From Cyclostephanos tholiformis (Eukaryota; Bacillariophyta; Thalassiosirophyceae; Thalassiosirales; Thalassiosiraceae), in assembly GCA_036939975.1 (NCBI GenBank), contig JALLPB010000066.1:1-43553 (forward strand): a DNA stretch of 43,553 nt, given 5' to 3'. How positions within the stretch are numbered: position 1 is the stretch's first letter; each line of letters begins with the position of its first letter. The position numbers and the translations under genes are program-made. Shown here piece after piece: positions 1-10,293 of the stretch. The notes below the pieces were generated by a model that made no database searches, was not told where the DNA came from, and saw nothing but the letters and a program-made list of their open reading frames with translations.

Positions 1-91
1 CACATCTAATGTCTGGCCTTGGACCGGGCATGCCTAAAGTGTAACATTTGTTACAAAAGTTACACATTGTTACAGTGAACTTTCTGGGCTC

Positions 92-3000
92 ATGTCAGAA
101 ACCCCCAGGAGTTTTTTCACACAACATAACAAGGTCACCCTGGTTGCAGATGTCATGTTTGTGAATGGTATTTCGTTTCTGGTTTCAGCTTCACGTAATA
201 TTACCCTAATAACCATTGAACACGCCCCTACACGCACAGCTTCACACCTTGGTTCCATCCTCAACCGCATCATCCGGGCTTATAACAAAGCTGGCCTAAC
301 GGTCCAAATTCTACTGATGGACAATGAATTTGACAAAATCCGAGATCACGTCCCTACAGTTGATCTAAATACACCAGCCGCTTCCAAACATATTGGTGAA
401 ATTGAATGTTGAATCGGCGTCATCAAGGAACGTGCATGTGGCATTGTTTGCACCCTCCCTTACCCGCATCTACCCCACCAGATTGTGATTCATCTCCTCC
501 ACTTCGTTGTCATGTGGCTCAACAACTTGCCTTGACCAACCAGTGGCACTCGATATATCCCACTTGAAACTATTCTCCGCCAAAGCCTCGACTACCCACA
601 TCATTGTCGTGCTATGTTCGGCTCGTACTGTGAGGTCCACGAAGATCACGATGTTGGACGCAACAGTATGAAACCTCACGGTGTCCCTGCAATTTGCCTC
701 AGCCCCACTGGGAATATCCAAGGCACGTACAATTTTTTCTTACCGGACTGGTTTTAAAATGGCAAAACTTCACTGAACTACCGGTCCCAACTTCGGTCAT
801 TGAGCGAGTCACACATTTTGCCAAAAATAATGGTGTGCCAAGTGACCTGGTATTTGCCGACAGGAACGCATACTTTACCCCTGGGAAGACACCACAAACA
901 TGTCTTTGGATCCCACCCCAATTGGCCCATACCCAGATATCCCTGCCGAGCTTCCTGGAGTGCAACTGAACCGTTTGGCTCCGGGAGTGCAACACAGCGA
1001 TAATGACGAGGATTATATTCCTGATATTACTCCCGGTAACAAACCTGACTGTTTTCCCATTGTGGATGAAGTGGCTGCTAAACAGTGACAAACAGATGTT
1101 GTAGTGTAAAGGTGATTACTTGGCAATCTAGTTTGGTTAGTTCACAGGAAAAAACCTCACGTGGAAACCTTCCACGTGAAGAATTTAAATAATGTAAATA
1201 ATTCTCAATCGCTAAATGCTCGCTAGATAGCATACGTAGCTTTCAAACATACGTACGTATGTGGGAAGTCTAACAGTGGCATTGAATGCAGATTTGGATG
1301 TTACCCCCCATCCTCCTCCCGCACCCAAGGTCATCGAGATCAACGACGATGATGCTGCTGATGTATCTCATCTCCCTCCTTCCCTTCGTCAAACTCTACA
1401 GTACCTCCCTAAAATTGAACCTGACCACGACACTATTCCGGTCAGTGTTGCCACCCAGCCCCCTCTGGCCCCTCTGGCTCATCACCACCGCTACCCCAGC
1501 GGTCCCGGGCACCGCCCAGGCGCTTGGATGACTATATTTTCACTACCATTGCAGAACAAGAGGTTGATCCATCTTATCCTTACACCAATTGTTCTGGTGT
1601 CACGGTTGATCTTGCTAATAAAAACGAAGTTATGATGGCCCATGTTTGCCACTACATCATGTTACTCACAGTGAATAAACTTTATATTGATCCTCCTTCC
1701 TCTCCTAAAAAACAATATGGCCTCAAAGCAAGCCTCAAGCATTTTGAAGAACGTGGTAGTCAAGCCATCATGAAAGAACTCACTCAATTTCACACCCTGG
1801 AATGTTTCACACCAAAAGACCCAAAAACACTTTTCCGAGACGATCGTCGCAAGGCTCTCACTTCTCTCATGTTTTTAACGGAGAAACTTTCGCGAAGTGA
1901 AAGCACGTGCCTGTGCCAACAGCAGCACTCAGCATGACCACATTGCTAAAGAGGAAGCTACTGCACCTACAGTAACATCTGACTCAATCTTTATCCAAAG
2001 CACAATATATACTCACAAACAATGAGATGTTGCCACCTGCAATATACCGGGAGCTTTCCTTCAGGCTAATAACCCAGACTATGTCCTAATGCGCCTCGAT
2101 GGCATCCTTGCAGAATCAATGGTTAAAGTGGCCCCCAAACTCTACCAAAAGTTTGTCACCACTAATGCAAAAGGAAAAACTGTCCTGTATGTCCAACTTG
2201 AAAAGGCAGTTTATGGCATGATGAAGAGTGCCGTATTTTTCTACCAAAAATTAGTCGCTGATTTAACTTCTACCGGTTATACTATCAATCCCTACAATCC
2301 TCGCGTGGCAAATAAAATTGTCAACGGCAAACAAATGACAATATGCTGGCATGTCGATGATTTTTTCATTGGACATGTTGACCCCTCCTGTGTCACCACC
2401 TTACTCAACTGGCTTGCTTGCCGGTACGAAATGGATGACAAGAAACTCAACATCACTCAAGGACCACGCCACGATTATCTTGGAATGAACATTGCCTTTT
2501 ACAAACAAGGTTCTGTTGCTATTGACATGATTCCCTATATCACCAAAGTTATCAATGCATTCCCTGAAACAATTAATGGTGTCACGTCTTCACCTGCCAG
2601 TGATCACCTCTTCCAGGTCCGACCACGATGCCAAACATATACCTGAAATACAGGCTCAAGCCTACCACCATACCACGGCCCAACTCCTTTTTCTATCACG
2701 GGTTTGTCAGGATATTCAAACAACTGTTGCTTTTTTTACCACACACATCAAATCCCCTGATGAAAATGACTGGGGGAAACTAAAACGCGTCCTTTGCTTT
2801 TTATATTCAATGCGTCACCTCAAACTAACCCTTTCAGCTAACTCCCTCACAAACATCACATGGTATGTTGATGCCTCTCACCAAACACACGATGACTGTA
2901 AGGGACACACCATTTCTCTCCTTACATTTGGTAAAGGTGCTGCCACAAGCACTTCCACAAAACAAAAGGTTCCATCCAAAAGTTCCATGGAAAGTGAACT

Positions 3001-3612
3001 AATTGGTTTACATGACAAATCTAGTGATATTCTTTGGACACGACACTTTCTTGAGGCACAAGGTTACACCATTTCCACCAACATCGTCTACCAAGAAAAT
3101 ATGAGTACATTATCTCTGGCTAAAAATGGCTTTATTTCAAGCTCCAAACAAACAAAACATATAAGGCAAAGTACATTTACATTCGACACTTTCACAACTC
3201 TGGTAAACTTACTCTCAAATACTGCCCTACTGATGACATGTGGGCTGACGTCCTTACAAAACCCCTTCAAGGTTTGAAATTCATTACAATGCGTGCATTC
3301 CTGATGAATTGCTCTATAGATTACTCCAAAGAACCTCTTTTCGCTCCACCCCCAACTCATCAACAATTCTCACCTAATATTCGGATGAAGCCCCGACTCT
3401 TTTCAAAGACCACTTCTCCACCGAGTGAGTGTGTTAGTGCACAGACATCCGGTACAAAAGTACCTTATGTAAGCCGTGAGCCAGTACCGATCCCTATCAA
3501 GCCCACGAGAAATAATGTGAGCTGGCATGACGCACTACTTGCAAATCAGACCAGCCCAGCCATTCATTCCTCTCAGACCAAGCCTTTAAGGATACGAGTC
3601 ATGGCAGAGTAG
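92..3612 (+). pseudogene. copia pol pseudogene (integrase, RT, RNase H fragments)
   Basis: The fragments give recognisable polyprotein pieces in more than one frame. The integrase part has the D...D spacing (VADVMFVN, then LMDNEFDKI) and loses its frame just after the third acidic region at 412. The RT part (2089-2646) keeps the YVDD-box equivalent as WHVDDFF, the same variant context as WHVDDLL in the intact copy. The RNase H part (2555-3277) keeps WYVDASH and the SSMESEL equivalent of the usual SSTESEL. The last open piece (3238-3612) ends with a stop at the same LTR-like position as the intact element. With this many stops it cannot make a full product. It is a dead copy. Confidence 0.8.
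1088..1278. mobile_element. Small insertion nested in the dead copia copy (candidate non-autonomous element)
   Basis: Compared with the intact element, about 190 bases are extra here between the residues corresponding to the linker Asp/Ala-rich stretch (VDEVAAK) and the following ADLDVTP stretch. The extra piece is AT-rich. It carries two short palindromes: CACGTGGAA/TTCCACGTG with a 3-base centre near 1158-1178, and the perfect 16-mer ACATACGTACGTATGT at 1247-1262. It is flanked by AACAGTG at 1081-1087 and again at 1272-1278, which could be a 7-bp target-site duplication. No clear terminal inverted repeats are seen, so the class is unknown. Confidence 0.35.
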
Positions 3613-3698
3613 AGAGCTTTGGCTCATAAATATATTAATATCTCGAATCCCAATGTCAATTCGTCGATAGGAATACATTCATTCACATCGTCTCAACA
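3500..3698 (+). repeat. Decayed 3' LTR of the degenerate copia copy
   Basis: This segment aligns by eye with the intact 220-bp LTR at 18529-18748. The shared pieces are the coding-like VTWQDVV region (here VSWHDAL), the stop followed by GAGAGCT, TTAATATCTCGAAT, TGTCAATTCG, and a terminal CTCAACA. The left boundary is approximate because the first part has diverged strongly. The right boundary is placed by the CA end. Confidence 0.55.
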
Positions 3699-5032
3699 CA
3701 TACTCACCTGAGGACATGACCATTAATGATATCACATCACGCTTTTTATTTTTTTTGACTTCACATCAATATGCAGACGTTCTTTTCATCGGGTCAAGGT
3801 CAAAAGAAGCAACTCACTGGTAATTTCAAGCTACTTTAATACTTCACCTATTGCTAAATGTTGTGTTTTCAAACTCACCTGTCTTTTTAGACTTTTTAAA
3901 TATCACACTTGTCCTTTAGTAAAGAATCACATGAAAAATATCACACAAGTTGTCAATTGACTTTCAATACATCGCACCTACAAATGCTGAGCTGGAAAGA
4001 CTTTGTTAGTGGGCCGCCTAGCAAAATAGTTACACATGGTATCTAAACATCATACTGCGTTGATCTCTATTTAATTGTCACACCACAGTTAGTAACTTTA
4101 TTTCCTGCACGTGTCCTTGAAGAACTTTTATTTCACACACATCTAAAAGATTATGTTGATATTGTTCATATCCATCGTATCACTCCCTACCATCCTTGTG
4201 AGGAGTATTTGATCTCAGTATTGAATTGAATTCATGTTTATTTCACACATTCCATGGCCATGGGTGAGGATATCCTGCGCTCTATTACGAGTTTATCAGG
4301 TTTTGCTTATTTAAATCTAGTTCCATTTTATTCAATCAATTACATTCTAGTTCTGGCTTCCTATTCAGAAATAGGACATCTCCTCAAGCCCATCACAGGT
4401 AATCACTGTAGCCAACCCTGTGCAATCAAAGAATGCTCTGCCCTTTATCGCCTTGATGGTGGGGGGAATCTTGATGCATAGCATCATTATGCATCTCGTA
4501 AATATACTCCACCCAATCTCTGGGCCATCCCCGATGATGAAGGCAGAGCAGCCGAATGCATGCTCCTCAATTGAATGAGCTGCGATGCGTATGCCTTGGC
4601 ATGGAAGGTGGGGGGGGCATCGGAGCGACGGATGACGTGTAGTATTAGTAGTCGGGGTATAAACGAAGTGCTCTCACAGGAATCTCAAGCTTGTAAATGC
4701 CATTGTTGTTGCTCATGGTGGGAAAATAGAACTCATTATGATGAGAGTATGAGCATTCAAGTACTTTTCTTTTTGAAGTCTTCAACTCCATGACATTCTA
4801 CTTCATACCTAAAATGTCTTATGTTGTACGATACTTACGATATTTTTTGTTGCTGGCCATCTGTCTGCTCCCCTTCCCTCTTTTTTCAGTTTTTTTCTCA
4901 CGACACATCGTCCCATCTCCCGACCTTCTGCTGCCTTCCGTTTTGCCTCCGATCCCACCGTTCGTCCCTTTCCACTGAAATCAATAAAACAATTTCCACC
5001 CCGCCCCCACGAGGCTTCAAATCACCGCCGCG
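3699..5032. other. No recognised gene; AT-rich flank with small coding-like scraps
   Basis: No complete gene is recognised in these 1.3 kb. Short open stretches exist at 4077-4229 and 4254-4481, and their peptides match no family I know. A short stretch near 3986-4020 reads LSWKDFV, resembling the VTWQDVV tail encoded inside the copia LTRs, so part of this may be further decayed retroelement. The last 240 bases before 5033 are pyrimidine-rich and are probably the promoter and 5' UTR of the SDHD gene. Confidence 0.4.
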
Positions 5033-5563
5033 ATGATATCCTCACACCGAGTCTCCTCGGCCCTCCTCCGTTCTTGTCAACGATGGAGGACGATAGGGGG
5101 GAATAATAACGCGACTACCACGTTTGCGCCACGGGCGGCCCTCTCCTCCTCCTCCTCCTCCTCCTCCTCCCCCCTCGCGGGCGACGCCGGACGAAAGGCG
5201 ACTCATCTACACCATCGAATCACGACCTTCCTCGCGTTCGCCGTACCGGCCTACCTATTGGTGCCGGACTCGTACGCCGATACGTCAATCGACAAATGCT
5301 TGGGAATCGCGATATCCGGATCCATCGCCGCTCACTCGTGGATCGGCATGAATTACGTCGCGACCGATTACGTACCCAAGGTATCTAGGGCCCTCATCGG
5401 ACCGACGAGGGTTTTCAATGTCGCGTTGGGCATCGCGACGTTCGTGGGGTTGGGCATGATCGCGACGAACGATCGGGGTGGGATCAGGGGTGCGTTGGCG
5501 GGATTGTGGAGGCCGAAGACCCCGCCTGCCATCGAGGAGAAGGAGAGGGGGAGGGGGATGTAG
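5033..5563 (+). CDS. SDHD: Succinate dehydrogenase membrane anchor subunit D (CybS)
   Basis: This single-exon gene encodes 176 aa, a normal length for a mitochondrial CybS precursor. It would anchor complex II in the inner mitochondrial membrane and help bind heme b and ubiquinone. The evidence is the CybS signature AHSWIGMNYVATDYVPK (about residues 98-114), which matches the family's HSHxGxxxxxxDYV block and supplies the candidate heme-ligand His and quinone-site Asp-Tyr. Three hydrophobic stretches fit the three family helices (about 64-76, 86-100, 124-144). The N-terminus is rich in Arg, Ser and Ala with no acidic residues, as in a mitochondrial presequence, and includes a run of Ser coded by a TCC microsatellite (about 5141-5170). 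The start is the first ATG. The gene is convergent with the next one. Confidence 0.8.
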   Translation: MISSHRVSSALLRSCQRWRTIGGNNNATTTFAPRAALSSSSSSSSSPLAGDAGRKATHLHHRITTFLAFAVPAYLLVPDSYADTSIDKCLGIAISGSIAAHSWIGMNYVATDYVPKVSRALIGPTRVFNVALGIATFVGLGMIATNDRGGIRGALAGLWRPKTPPAIEEKERGRGM

Positions 5564-5924
5564 GCGGATGCAATGTGAGCAACATTATCGGGGGGGGGGG
5601 GGGAGCTGAATGGGATGGATGAGATCCGAGAATCCATGGTGGTATTCTCCCCCCAGCGTCCATTGAATCATGATGTCGCTCGTCGGGCGGGTTTACATTA
5701 ATGAATCATAGACGATGAAGAAAAAGTATAACAAGTATAAAATGGAAAACATGTTCTATTTTATTTGGTTTTACATAGGGGTGATGAATGGGGGAGTGAG
5801 GCCAACTTCTGAGGCGCATATACACCTCTCTTCCTACATTCCTTCGAAATCTCCACCGCGCTCGTCGGCCATGACTTCTTATGCTGATATATATTTTGTT
5901 TTTCACTGCAGGGGCTTTTGGATT
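5564..5924. other. Convergent intergenic region with a G14 run
   Basis: This is the space between the 3' ends of the SDHD and GH99-like genes. It has a run of 14 G at 5590-5603 and AT-rich sequence near 5715-5770 that could serve as 3' UTR. I see no gene. Confidence 0.5.
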
Positions 5925-7940
5925 CTAACCTCCATTACGCTTATACTTTCTTCTGATTCCTGACGGTTTTTTCCGTCCCTTCGACTGCTTCTTCTTCCCA
6001 ACCTTTGGCCTCGACATTCCCGGTCTCCTCGTTGGATTTAACGATGTATTTTTAATTGTAGGAGTTTGATTGGTCGGTGTGATTGTTGGATTTGACGATT
6101 GACTTCCTGTTGGACTGGGCGTTGGCCTGGCACTGGGTATGCCCGTGGGGCCGGACGTATTTGTCGGTTTGTTCGTTGGATTTGACAATAGACTTCCTGT
6201 TGGACTGGGCGTTGGCCTGGCACTGGGATTACGCGTAGGGCCGGGCGTATTGGTTGGTTTGTTCGTTGGATTTGACGATGGACTTCCTGTTGGACTACGC
6301 GTTGGCCTGGTACTGGGGCTACCAGTTGGGCCGGACGTATATGGAACCCACGGGATGTTAGGATCGAGGGGGATCGTGCCAGTCAGGGGCCGCTTTCTCT
6401 CCAACATCAATTGCGCCTCACCAGCCAATCGAAGGTACCAATCTGAGGGCAAGTTGATGCCATCGGCATCCAAACCCAACCACCCACCCTCCGGCAGGGG
6501 GAGGTCAGTCGTCCTGGCGGTAACTTTGAATACTGCGGTTCCTTCGTCCACCTCGTCGAATTGAGCACAAAAAATTGTATTGATATCGTCATTGGCCGCA
6601 TATGTATATGCCTGCTTCCACATGAACTTTCCACCACTTCGAGGAACGCTGTTGATAGCTGGTCGGGGGACAATTTCTTTACTTTTGAGGTTGTGCCAAC
6701 TGAACCCCGGCCACAAGGTGGGCATGTAACGGATCCCCCTTTCCTTACAATATGCAACATCATCTGCAATATAGTCCGAGTAATATGTGTCAAAAGTAGT
6801 CGCATCATCCCATCGTCCCACATGCCAAGGATGGATTCCATCCAAAGAATCATAAATATTCTTCCATGCCGCTCCTGTCCTGGAATCGCCAACTCCATCC
6901 CGCCACCTTCCTGGAACCCCACCAATGAAAAATACTCTATACCTCCCCGCATCAGTGGATTGAAACCAGTCGATAAGATTTTGCACCCCAGTAGTATCGT
7001 TAACCGGTATACTTGTAAATCCTATCCCATAGACATGTAATACAGGCAATCCGTTCTGATGTATGTATTGGTTACTGCTCGTGATTCTCTCATTGTCCAC
7101 GAGATTAATCCAATCGTTCTTCAGCCGCTCCAAGACATTGTTGCCATTTCCGGCTATATCGTATGATACGGCAAATAATCGTCCCGTTGCCTCCGCGGCA
7201 TCCCTTACGTTTCGCAAGACTATTGTCCTCGTCGCATGTATTGGAGTATTCCCAGAGTCTGTCATGAACCTATGATGAAACGCGCCGGATATGCCGTAGG
7301 CCGCCATCCATTGAAAATGTTTCAACACGACATTCGGCCTCGCGCTCGAGAAGAATTTCGCGTATGTACCATCCGGCATCTTCACGCCCGATTCCATCAA
7401 ATCGCCGACGTCATATTCGTCGATCGCGGGATAAAAATCCACCATAACATCCTCATATGGAGGAGCGGTCCCGTTGACTCGGAACCAATGTCTCCATCTT
7501 TTTATCGGTGCGCCGTCCGCCGGATGTCCGTACCATCCCTGATATCCGCAAATGATTTGATCGTCGAGCATGTTGCTACCAATAGCGGCCGTGGCTTTGA
7601 CAGAAGAGTCATCGAATATGTCTGATAGCTCCCCCGAGGTCGCATTTACCGCGCCATCAATGCCGGTGACTTCGTGCGCTCCTCCTCGTCCTCCATCGGC
7701 ATCGGCCTCAACGGGGTTGGACGACGATGAAATGGTCCCTGCATCGTTGATTGGCATGCTCCCGACTTCATCGTCACCAACGAAGGGATTATGAGAGGCG
7801 GTTTCTTTGTAATCGATACTATCCACCCCTCTGGACACAACATCATCGGCCTCGAAGAGGTTGGCGGCGGAGGTTATGACGAGAACGCGCCTGTTACCGA
7901 CTCCGACGGAGATGAAACCGAAAAAGGACGAGAGTCTCAT
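5925..7940 (-). CDS. Secreted GH99/GH71-like glycoside hydrolase with Pro/Thr-rich repeat tail
   Basis: The gene encodes 671 aa in a single exon. A short hydrophobic N-terminus (about residues 4-27) looks like a signal peptide. An acidic linker follows to about residue 125. The catalytic-type domain (about 128-535) begins with ICGYQGWYGHP and RWRHWF and contains VLKHFQWMAAYGISG, FAVSYDIAGN, LPVLHVYGIGF and YMPTLWPGFSWHN. This pattern is typical of the GH71/GH99-like TIM-barrel proteins often labelled xylosidase/arabinosidase. The tail (about 540-640) is a tandem repeat of Pro, Thr, Ser, Asn and Gly, then a strongly basic end (GKKKQSKGRKK). The exact substrate cannot be stated. The Pro/Thr tail is of a kind common in diatom secreted and wall proteins, so an extracellular or frustule location is inferred. 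The family call is firmer than the substrate. Confidence 0.75.
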   Translation of the reverse strand: MRLSSFFGFISVGVGNRRVLVITSAANLFEADDVVSRGVDSIDYKETASHNPFVGDDEVGSMPINDAGTISSSSNPVEADADGGRGGAHEVTGIDGAVNATSGELSDIFDDSSVKATAAIGSNMLDDQIICGYQGWYGHPADGAPIKRWRHWFRVNGTAPPYEDVMVDFYPAIDEYDVGDLMESGVKMPDGTYAKFFSSARPNVVLKHFQWMAAYGISGAFHHRFMTDSGNTPIHATRTIVLRNVRDAAEATGRLFAVSYDIAGNGNNVLERLKNDWINLVDNERITSSNQYIHQNGLPVLHVYGIGFTSIPVNDTTGVQNLIDWFQSTDAGRYRVFFIGGVPGRWRDGVGDSRTGAAWKNIYDSLDGIHPWHVGRWDDATTFDTYYSDYIADDVAYCKERGIRYMPTLWPGFSWHNLKSKEIVPRPAINSVPRSGGKFMWKQAYTYAANDDINTIFCAQFDEVDEGTAVFKVTARTTDLPLPEGGWLGLDADGINLPSDWYLRLAGEAQLMLERKRPLTGTIPLDPNIPWVPYTSGPTGSPSTRPTRSPTGSPSSNPTNKPTNTPGPTRNPSARPTPSPTGSLLSNPTNKPTNTSGPTGIPSARPTPSPTGSQSSNPTITPTNQTPTIKNTSLNPTRRPGMSRPKVGKKKQSKGRKKPSGIRRKYKRNGG
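6088..6357 (-). repeat. 90-bp tandem repeat, three copies, inside the GH99-like gene
   Basis: Units start near 6088, 6178 and 6268 and share the block GGATTTGAC...CTTCCTGTTGGACT. The period is exactly 90 bases (30 residues), so copy number can change without loss of frame. It encodes the SPTGS..SNPT..PTN..GPT..PSARPTP pattern. Confidence 0.8.
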
Positions 7941-8947
7941 GTTGTTGGTTCGTTTTTAATGGTTGTATTTTTATGATGTAAATGGTGCAGCAGCTAGACA
8001 GCGTTGTGCTTCCTCTTCGATCCGCTCTACCATAATATTATACCATGCCGCCCAATTTGTTGGGTGGGCGCCTCTCACGCCGACGCTAATTCATTTCTCA
8101 GAACGATTGATGTGTTGGAATTCAATACATAGTTGAAATCGAGAAAAAAAATAATGTCATATCAACACCAAGAAGTATCGTAGTGCCTACGATACTTACT
8201 TCCTACCCTTGCCCCACGAAAAGGAAAAAACGCATCGAAGTAATTCAGATTTATATGTGATATTTATATATATTGTCAGGCGATATTTCTGGCCGACGGT
8301 AATGGGTCGCATTCGGTACAAAGGATACTCAACGTTGCAAAAGGCTCATTCCCCCCCCCCCCCTTACGCCATGCAAGGGTGCGGGTGCAATCATACCTAC
8401 ACCCCCGGGGACGGGATACCCATCACCAGATCGCCGCACGAGGCCGCGAGAGAACGCTAACTCATGAGAAATGCAAAAGGGGGGGGGGGGGGGGGGGGAA
8501 GGGGGGAGGGGGGGGGAGAGGAGGACGACTGGAACGGCGACGGGGGGGGGGGGGGGGGGGGGGGGGGGCAATGGACGACGGATGGACGGGAATCCGGGAA
8601 AACGAGAGATCGAATTTCACGCAAGATCGTCCCGATCTCTAGGGGTTTATCCGAGACGCTGATTTCGCACAACATTTAAGAGAATAACGAGTGAAGGAGG
8701 GGACGTCAAAAACATCGTTTCGAGAGGGGATGTTAATTGCATTTTTTTTTGTCAAATTATTAAAACTAGCATCGTGCGTGCGCAAAATGCCATACGAATA
8801 ACAAGGACCTCCCTCGCGCGAGGAGAAAAAATGAGGGAGGACCGGCGTGTCGGGAATGGCGCTCCGTGTCGTCTCCCGCACCGCCGTACGCACATCTCGT
8901 TCCTAACTCCCAATTATCCCGCTCTCCCCCCCATATTCCGCATTCCC
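7941..8947. other. Intergenic region with long homopurine G tracts
   Basis: About 1 kb lies between two minus-strand genes. It holds C13 at 8351-8363, G20 at 8479-8498, a mixed purine stretch, and G27 at 8542-8568. These give long Gly- or Pro-only reading frames in every phase, which I do not take as genes. The right part (8700-8947) is probably the 3' UTR of the light-harvesting gene. I see no other gene. Confidence 0.55.
8479..8568 (+). repeat. Poly-G tract (G20, G-rich, G27)
   Basis: Two uninterrupted G runs of 20 and 27 bases are separated by a G/A-rich spacer and a 20-base unique stretch. It could form G-quadruplexes on the plus strand or slip during replication. Run lengths this long are also often miscalled by sequencers, so the exact count should not be trusted. 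Confidence 0.8.
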
Positions 8948-9778
8948 TCATACGTAGGGGAATCCGTGTCCTGTCAATACGGTCTGGGTGGCGATGCCCC
9001 CGATGGCGCACATGGCCAACCGTCCGTTGAGAAGTTCGTTCAGCTCGTACTTGGCCATCTTCTTCTGGTCGTCGGGTCCCTTGAAGCCGAAATCCCCCGG
9101 ACTGCGCTCCCCCCTCATCGTGGCCTGGATCGACGGGATGGTAATGACGGCGTCGAAGAGGCCGATCCACAGCAGCAGCTGATGCATGGGACCCGCCAAT
9201 AGGACGTCGTGGGCGTCGACGACCTTGGGTATGGCCTCGAAGCTGTAGGCGTCGCCGGGGATGCGAACGAAGTCGGCGACGATGAAGCCGACGACCGCGA
9301 GCATGGCCGTGCGGCCGTGACGGAGCTCGGCCTCGCGGAAGAAGGGCACGAGGGGGGAGTAGGTCTCGGATAGGCCGAGGGGATCGAATTGGAATTTGCC
9401 GCCCTTGAAGTCGGTACCGCCGATGCTTTTGGTTTGTTCGTTAGTTCGTTGTTGTCGTTGGTAAGATATTTTTTCATTCGAACGGATGGAATGGAACGGG
9501 AGGGAAGAGATGTGAGGAATGAGGACGTGAAAATGGAATGGGAAGGAAGAGGAAGCGCGGAATGGATGTTCATGTATTTAAAAACGACGCCAAGTCGTAG
9601 CAACGGACCGACGAAACCCTGTGTGCGTTTCTGAAAGGCAAGAAATAAACGCGCATGTGCAAACTCACTAACTATCCCAAACCGTATTCAATGCGGTAGT
9701 GCCGCTCTTCACGGGAGCGGGGGCGAAGGCGGATGCCGACGATGCCGCTAGGGCGAGGACGATTGAGGCGGACTTCAT
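8948..9778 (-). CDS. Fucoxanthin chlorophyll a/c-binding protein (light-harvesting), gene 1
   Basis: Two exons are proposed: 9778-9669 and 9425-8948, joined across a 243-bp intron with donor GTGAGT and acceptor AAAAG. The phase-2 join gives a 195-aa protein. The N-terminus is a signal peptide ending ASAFAP, the diatom plastid-import motif with Phe at the cleavage point. Helix 1 reads REAELRHGRTAML and helix 3 reads ELNELLNGRLAM, the paired E...R chlorophyll-binding motifs of the LHC superfamily. A hydrophobic helix 2 lies between them. The protein would sit in the thylakoid and deliver light energy to a photosystem. The subfamily is not certain: the VRIPGDAYSF and TGHGFPYV blocks differ from the common Lhcf type and suggest an Lhcr/Lhcq-like branch. 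It is divergent to a paralogue at 10294. Confidence 0.88.
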
Positions 9779-10293
9779 GGTGGTCTCAAAATCGGTGTAG
9801 AATTTTGGATATAATATAGACGGGGGTGTTTGAGTGTGAGGTTTGGTGTCGTCGGTGGAGAAAAGACTTGTATGTGAGCTTCGTCGATCACGATGTATGA
9901 TGAGATATTTATCCTATGCCTCTCTCGATTTACTTGTCGAATTTTGTCGACCTTATTTCGATGGTAACGCGAAGCTCGAATCGATATTGAAGTGAAGATA
10001 TCATCCGCGCACACGTTTTCTTACCATATGCGGAACAAATTTCGCCCGTACCGCCCATCGTGTAATTCGTCATGACTTGCTACTATTCTGTTTTCGAATG
10101 ATCGGGCGACGTGGACCGGATACTTTTATCGATATGTTCTAGACTTGGTAGTTGAAGTTGGATCTACTCTCTCTATCGTAGTATCTCTCGCCTGTGCCCT
10201 GACAATCATCTCTCTCGGACGGCCGGCAGGTGCGAGTAATAATATAGTGTGAGCAGGATCGTGGAGATAAAAAATATATATTTAGGGTACATC
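9779..10293. promoter_or_regulatory. Shared divergent promoter of two light-harvesting genes
   Basis: This 515-bp stretch separates the start codons of two head-to-head FCP genes and has no gene of its own. AT-rich TATA-like stretches lie close to each start: GGATATAATATAG near 9808-9820 for the minus gene, and AAAAATATATATTTA near 10269-10283 for the plus gene. If either is a real TATA box, the 5' UTRs are very short. Co-regulation by light is inferred from the layout, not seen. Confidence 0.55.

Larger units (their letters stand above)
1..3698 (+). mobile_element. Degenerate Ty1/copia (CoDi-like) retrotransposon, 5' truncated
   Basis: This is a decayed copy of the same family as the nearly intact element at 13018-18748. 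Matching blocks run in the same order: integrase core (about 92-720), linker (1261-1640), reverse transcriptase (1640-2640), RNase H (2640-3300), and an LTR-like tail ending near 3698. The gag, zinc knuckle and protease parts are missing, so the left end is either truncated or lies outside the window. Several frame changes and stops break the coding region, for example near 412, 535, 1935 and 2025. The LTR-like end shares blocks with the intact LTR, including the stop codon followed by GAGAGCT and the stretch TTAATATCTCGAAT. I see no matching 5' LTR. Confidence 0.85.

Noticed and set aside
3986..4229. Short coding-like stretches (LSWKDFV, HIHRITPYHPCEEY)
   Set aside because: They are too short and without a family. 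At most they are scraps of retroelement, so they are not called as genes.
7985..8060. tRNA-like sequence on the minus strand (TGGTAGAGCGG)
   Set aside because: Only an A-box-like piece is present. There is no B box at the right distance and no acceptor stem pairing.
8329..8679. Gly-rich and Pro-rich open frames on both strands
   Set aside because: They come from the poly-G tracts, which are open in all phases. No start context or non-repetitive domain supports them.
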